A stretch of 64,000 nucleotides of DNA from Alteromonas sp. RKMC-009 (GTDB lineage Bacteria > Pseudomonadota > Gammaproteobacteria > Enterobacterales > Alteromonadaceae): contig NZ_CP031010.1 in assembly GCF_003584565.2 (NCBI RefSeq), positions 310,001 to 374,000 of the forward strand, written 5' to 3'. Of the stretch, positions 60,344 to 64,000 are shown in pieces. Position 1 is the stretch's first letter. Each line of letters begins with the position of its first letter. The notes below the pieces were generated by a model. It saw nothing but the letters and a program-made list of their open reading frames with translations, was not told the DNA's origin and did no database searches. The position numbers and the translations under genes are program-made.

Positions 60344-60365
60344 TGCGGAGCCGTACAGCTCCGCA
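60344..60365. terminator. hairpin at the end of the nag operon
   Basis: TGCGGAGC (60344-60351) pairs with GCTCCGCA (60358-60365) around six bases, between the tiny ORFs and the converging nagP gene. There is no T-run on either strand. Confidence 0.5.
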
Positions 60366-60373
60366 TCAATAAG

Positions 60374-61696
60374 TTACCAGTGCTTTATACGGCAACCTTT
60401 CAGCGCATAGAACAGAATGAAACCGTAGCAGGGAATGGTCATCCAGTAAGCATTCAGAACACCATATGCATCAGCTATCGCGCCGAAAACCATTGGTAAC
60501 ACTGCGCCACCGGCAATACCCATAATCAACAGGGCTGAACCACGGGCAGTGAATTTACCCAGGCCTTCCAGTGCCAGTGGCCACACCGCCGGCCAGACAA
60601 TGGCATTGGCCAGGCCAAGTAGAGCAATACACGCAAGCGGATCCGGCAGCGTGGTGACACCGGTCCAACCCCAGATAACGGTAGAAATATTGTCACTGGC
60701 AGGGTCTGTAAATGGAATGGCAACCGCGAGTAACATGCCCAGTACCGCTGACAGGGTAAGCAACTGATGTTGGGTTAGTACCCGCGGGATCAGTACCAGA
60801 CCCAGGGTGTAACCTATTACCATAAAGAACATGGTATAGGAGGTCAGTCCCAATGCGCCTTCTACGCCAAGTTCAGAACCGGCAAGCCCGATAGTGTCAC
60901 CGGCAATGACCTCTACGCCCACGTAGAAAAACAATGCCGCCACACCCAGCACCAGCTGGGGAAACTGTAAAATAGAGCCGTTCTTCATGCCACTGGCATC
61001 AAGGCTTTCATCTTCTTTGTCTAAATCCAGCTCAGGCAATCCGGAAAAACGCAGTGCTACCGCCAGTAACAACAGCGCAACGGCCATGCCGATATAAGGC
61101 GTTACCAGACTGTCAGCCAGAGACTGAATTTGCGCAGCCTGTTCTGCTTCCGGCAAAGCAGCAATACTCTGCGCCGTTACGCCGGAGAATTCACCCAGTA
61201 CCAGCGCGGTGAATACCACCGGTGCCAGCCAACCTGCGCCTTTATTCAGCAGGCCCATTATCGATATGCGGGCTGCAGCGGTTTCCGAAGGCCCGATTTT
61301 TACCAGATAGGGGTTTGATGCCGTTTGAAGAATAGTCAGTCCTGAACCCACAATAAATTGTGCGGTGATAAACAGGGCAAAGGTTTGGGTTTCTGCAGCC
61401 GGCACAAACAAAAAGCAACCGGCGGCTATCATTACCAGACCCAGCGACATAGCGTTGCGGTAACCGGTTTTATTCAACACAAACGACATGGGCAGAGCCA
61501 TGACGACGTACGCAATGTAAAAGCTGAATGCAATCAGCAGCGCTTCCATGCCCGACAACTGACAGACAATTTGCAGAAAAGGGATCAGTGCACCGTTCAG
61601 CCAGGTAATGAAACCAAACACAAAGAACAAGGTGCCGATAATGGCCATGGGCAGCAATACTGCACTGCCGGAGGAAGAGGTTTTACCTGTTGTCAT
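60374..61696 (-). CDS. nagP: N-acetylglucosamine MFS transporter, FucP-like
   Basis: A 440-residue, 12-helix proton-driven sugar permease of the FHS family. The opening IIGTLFFVFGFITWLNGALIPFLQ and the segment LTILQTASNPYLVKIGP are family hallmarks shared with FucP and GluP. Its place directly after nagA and nagB-II identifies the substrate as N-acetylglucosamine, as described for NagP in Shewanella and Xanthomonas. The ATG at 61696 follows AAGGA; an in-frame ATG at 61750 lies within the nagA end and is rejected. Uptake without phosphorylation explains the need for the NagK kinase. Confidence 0.92.
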   Translation of the reverse strand: MTTGKTSSSGSAVLLPMAIIGTLFFVFGFITWLNGALIPFLQIVCQLSGMEALLIAFSFYIAYVVMALPMSFVLNKTGYRNAMSLGLVMIAAGCFLFVPAAETQTFALFITAQFIVGSGLTILQTASNPYLVKIGPSETAAARISIMGLLNKGAGWLAPVVFTALVLGEFSGVTAQSIAALPEAEQAAQIQSLADSLVTPYIGMAVALLLLAVALRFSGLPELDLDKEDESLDASGMKNGSILQFPQLVLGVAALFFYVGVEVIAGDTIGLAGSELGVEGALGLTSYTMFFMVIGYTLGLVLIPRVLTQHQLLTLSAVLGMLLAVAIPFTDPASDNISTVIWGWTGVTTLPDPLACIALLGLANAIVWPAVWPLALEGLGKFTARGSALLIMGIAGGAVLPMVFGAIADAYGVLNAYWMTIPCYGFILFYALKGCRIKHW

Positions 61697-61737
61697 TATT
61701 ATTTCCTTCAGATTAAAAGGGACGGGCCCGGCAAGCC

Positions 61738-62859
61738 TTACGACATGCAAACCCCGTTACGCCAGACGCGCTGAACCTGCAAGGCGTCGTTTACCGCTAT
61801 CCAGTTGGCCTGCGAGCCGGTTTGTAATGTGCCGATACTTGATGAAAGCCCAAGAAAATTTGCCGGTGTTGAAGTGGCCATTTTCAGGGTACTTTCCAGC
61901 GCAATGTCTAAATCAAAACGGGTATGCTGAATGGCTTCTTCCATGGTCAGCACCGAACCGGCCAGTGTGCCGTCAGCCAGTTTCAGCGTTGGTCCCTGAC
62001 GCAGCACCTTAATGCCCTGATACATAAAGTGGTCAGCATCGCTGGCCGCCGGAGCCATAGCATCGGTCACCAGCATCAGCTTGTCATCACCCTTAAGGCG
62101 GATAGCCAGAGTGGCACTTACCGGGTGCACATGCTGATGATCAACAATCAGTCCGCAGTACACATCATCACGGTATAACGCACTGCCTACCACGCCGGGT
62201 TCCCGGCTGGTAAGGGCAGACATGGCATTGTAAAGGTGTGTTGCACCGGTCGCACCGGCATCAAAGGCTTTAAAACAGGTGTCTGCATCTGCGTTGGTGT
62301 GACCGGCTGATACAATTACGCCGGCGTCCACCAGACGGGTGATGTCTTCAGGAGATACGGTTTCCGGCGCAACGGTAAGCAATACCCGGCCTAAGTCTTT
62401 GCGGGTGAACAGGGCAAACTCATCGTCACTCAGGGGGCGGATATGCGCCGCGCTGTGCATGCCCTTTTTCGCCGCAGACAGGTGCGGGCCTTCAAAGTGA
62501 ACGCCCGGAATGGCGGCAGGGTCAGCCTTATGCGCTTCAGCAATAGCATCTGCACCGGCAGACATGACGGCAATATCGTCGGTGATCAGCGTAGGCATAA
62601 TACTGCCTGTACCGGTAGTCAGGTATGCACGGGACATCTGCAACAACGAATCTGCCACCGGCGCTTCATTAAACTGCACACCACCGCCACCGTTTACCTG
62701 AACATCTACCATGGCCGGCATGATCAGGCCATCCAGCACGTCGTGCTGCCCCGACTCAGCATCAGGTGTCACCGACGCAATGCGCCCGTTTTCCACCGTG
62801 AATACCACCTTGCTTTGCAGGCGGTAGCCATCAAAAAATTGTGAAGCAAAATAACCCAT
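61738..62859 (-). CDS. nagA: N-acetylglucosamine-6-phosphate deacetylase
   Basis: Removes acetate from GlcNAc-6-phosphate. The 373-residue amidohydrolase has the NagA pattern: MVDVQVNGGGGVQFNE (about 51-66), metal-binding Glu in GVHFEGPHLS (about 122-131), His in SAGHTNAD and THLYNAMS, and the catalytic Asp in LVTDAMAP. It has VNGGGG where E. coli NagA has NGCGG. It starts 3 bases after the nagB-II stop and is followed by nagP after 41 bases, all in one operon. Confidence 0.95.
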   Translation of the reverse strand: MGYFASQFFDGYRLQSKVVFTVENGRIASVTPDAESGQHDVLDGLIMPAMVDVQVNGGGGVQFNEAPVADSLLQMSRAYLTTGTGSIMPTLITDDIAVMSAGADAIAEAHKADPAAIPGVHFEGPHLSAAKKGMHSAAHIRPLSDDEFALFTRKDLGRVLLTVAPETVSPEDITRLVDAGVIVSAGHTNADADTCFKAFDAGATGATHLYNAMSALTSREPGVVGSALYRDDVYCGLIVDHQHVHPVSATLAIRLKGDDKLMLVTDAMAPAASDADHFMYQGIKVLRQGPTLKLADGTLAGSVLTMEEAIQHTRFDLDIALESTLKMATSTPANFLGLSSSIGTLQTGSQANWIAVNDALQVQRVWRNGVCMS

Positions 62860-62862
62860 GAA

Positions 62863-63864
62863 TTAAACCGTTTCCGTGACTTTCTTCAAGCCTACCGGAT
62901 TATCCGGGTCCATGTTAAGGGTTCTCGCTGCAATTTCGATATCCAGATAAAAACGCTGCATGATCAGCAGCGGTGCAACCAGCGGATGCACCTCGTCATC
63001 TACTTTCAAAAGCGGAAATACCGGCGCGCCACGGCGCTTCACTTCTTCAATTTGTCCGCTGTGAAAACTGGCTGAAGCATCCGGTACGTGTACGTCAATA
63101 ATGGCTACGCCACGGTTCAGCAAGGCTACCGGTCCGTGCAGAAACTCTGCGCTGCTGAACGCTTCGGCCTGAACGCCAAGTACTTCTTTCATTTTAAGGG
63201 CAATTTCGCGGGATACCGCATAACCAAATGCACGGCCAAGTACTACGCAGCGCTCCATAGGCTGAAGTACCTCAGCAGTAAGTACCGGTGCCTGTGCAAT
63301 GGTATCGTCAAGACGGTCAGGCAAGGCACTCAGTGCTTCGTGCAGTGCCTGGTTGTCTGAGCACGCAGCCACAATGGTCAGCAGGGCATATAAACTGGCG
63401 AGATAACTTTTCGTGGCAGCTACTGCCACTTCCGGGCCGGCTTTAAGGGGCACAAAGAAATCGGCCAGATCTGCCAGCGGTGAGCTTTCATCGTTTACAA
63501 GCGCAACAACCAGTGCGCCTTTTTCCTTCGCCATTTTTGCCTGAGCAAGAATGTCAGGGCTGCGGCCAGATTGGGAAATCACGAACACTAACGCTTTCTG
63601 TAAACGCAGTGACTTACCGAATACACTGTTCACCGACGGTGCTGCGGCGGCTACCGGCAAACCCAGTTCTGTTTCAATAAGGTATTTCCCGAATACACCT
63701 GCGTGGTCAGATGTACCACGGCCAATCATGTAGACAAATTCCGGGTCGTTTTGCTTTATTGCTGCCGCCAGCGCGGTGATTTGCGCTGCGTTGTCTCGTA
63801 ATTGTGTGCGGAAAACGTCAGGGGTCTGCGACGCTTCAGCAGCCATTTTTGTTGCGTGTGCCAT
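62863..63864 (-). CDS. nagB-II: glucosamine-6-phosphate deaminase, SIS-domain type (NagB-II)
   Basis: Converts glucosamine-6-phosphate to fructose-6-phosphate and ammonia. The 333-residue protein consists of two SIS domains, like the isomerase half of GlmS but without the glutaminase domain. It has MIGRGTSDHAG (about 46-56), VISQSGRSPD (about 95-104), AAATKSYLASLYAL-like text, and the second-domain VLGRAFGYAVSREIALKMKEV and EFLHGPVAL. This is unrelated to the classical E. coli NagB and is the form usual in Alteromonadales and Shewanella. AAGGAGG for its start lies inside the end of nagK, one base upstream of the stop, so the two are coupled. Confidence 0.93.
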   Translation of the reverse strand: MAHATKMAAEASQTPDVFRTQLRDNAAQITALAAAIKQNDPEFVYMIGRGTSDHAGVFGKYLIETELGLPVAAAAPSVNSVFGKSLRLQKALVFVISQSGRSPDILAQAKMAKEKGALVVALVNDESSPLADLADFFVPLKAGPEVAVAATKSYLASLYALLTIVAACSDNQALHEALSALPDRLDDTIAQAPVLTAEVLQPMERCVVLGRAFGYAVSREIALKMKEVLGVQAEAFSSAEFLHGPVALLNRGVAIIDVHVPDASASFHSGQIEEVKRRGAPVFPLLKVDDEVHPLVAPLLIMQRFYLDIEIAARTLNMDPDNPVGLKKVTETV

Positions 63865-64000
63865 TCAGGCCTCCTTAAATGCCTGCCGTGCCAGCGAAAC
63901 CGCACCGTATTCAGGGGAACACAATGCGGGGCTCAGCAGCCGTTGAATAGTATCAGGGATCTGGCTGCTCCAGTACGATGCCAGTCCGCCAATCATGGTG
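63865..64000 (-). CDS. nagK: N-acetylglucosamine kinase, partial (C-terminal end)
   Basis: The window cuts this gene; only about 44 C-terminal codons are present. Read on the minus strand, they encode MIGGLASYWSSQIPD, then PALCSPEYGAVSLARQAF and a stop at 63865-63867. This matches the C-terminus of BadF/BadG-type sugar kinases, where a glycine-rich turn is followed by a GAxxLA helix. Directly ahead of nagB-II, nagA and nagP it should be the kinase that phosphorylates imported GlcNAc. A LacI-type nagR would be expected beyond the window. Confidence 0.8.
   Translation of the reverse strand, partial: TMIGGLASYWSSQIPDTIQRLLSPALCSPEYGAVSLARQAFKEA

Overview
The window reads as chromosomal DNA of a marine gammaproteobacterium of the Alteromonadales type (Alteromonas and relatives). 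This is inferred from the gene set: a nickel superoxide dismutase operon, TonB-dependent receptors beside glycoside hydrolases and a sulfatase, the NagP/NagA/NagB-II/NagK route for N-acetylglucosamine, and mid-range GC. No rRNA, tRNA, CRISPR array, transposase or phage gene was seen.

Layout. 1-3.1 kb: nickel superoxide dismutase (sodN), its processing peptidase (sodX), a small histidine-rich membrane protein ahead of them, then a hybrid sensor kinase. 3.2-5.5 kb: fumC with an unknown upstream gene, and azurin. 5.6-12.5 kb: a LysR regulator and a six-gene aromatic catabolic operon (amidohydrolase, FAD hydroxylase, GlcG/HbpS-like protein, VOC extradiol dioxygenase, FAH-family hydrolase, alpha/beta hydrolase). 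12.5-19.1 kb: an AdeRS-like two-component system divergent from an AdeAB-like RND pump, followed by an SMR transporter. 19.2-29.2 kb: a glutathione transferase, a Tat-exported GH1 glucosidase, a GH106-type rhamnosidase, a TonB receptor and a PobR-like AraC regulator. 29.5-32.5 kb: ligI, ligC and an aldo/keto reductase. 32.5-40.5 kb: two GH43 enzymes, a sulfatase and a second TonB receptor, then a LysR gene. 41.6-43.9 kb: ligAB (protocatechuate 4,5-dioxygenase) divergent from a second PobR-like regulator. 43.9-54.6 kb: ohr/ohrR, a chemoreceptor, a porin-like barrel, a Fic protein with tandem repeats upstream, D-lactate dehydrogenase, tapT, an unknown gene and an exported nucleoside hydrolase. 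54.7-57.9 kb: an aaeXAB-type aromatic acid efflux operon. 58-64 kb: uxuA, a LysR gene and the nag operon, whose nagK runs off the window end.

How the parts may fit together (inference). Much of the window looks devoted to plant- or alga-derived material. Glycosides may enter through the TonB receptors and be trimmed by rhamnosidase, glucosidase and GH43 enzymes. The released aromatics may be hydroxylated and ring-cleaved by the 6.6-12.5 kb operon, or by LigAB-LigC-LigI. Overload may be relieved by RND, SMR and AaeAB efflux. The protocatechuate 4,5-cleavage genes are split in two by about 9 kb of polysaccharide genes, and ligJ, ligK and ligU are absent here, so the later steps must be encoded elsewhere.

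The observations most worth checking are the substrate of the aromatic operon, the phenolic-glycoside hypothesis for 19.8-31.4 kb, the Fic protein with an apparent DNA-binding N-terminus and 24-bp repeats upstream, the histidine-rich small protein of the NiSOD operon, the 11-bp-period repeats ahead of the second TonB receptor, and several very small coupled ORFs.
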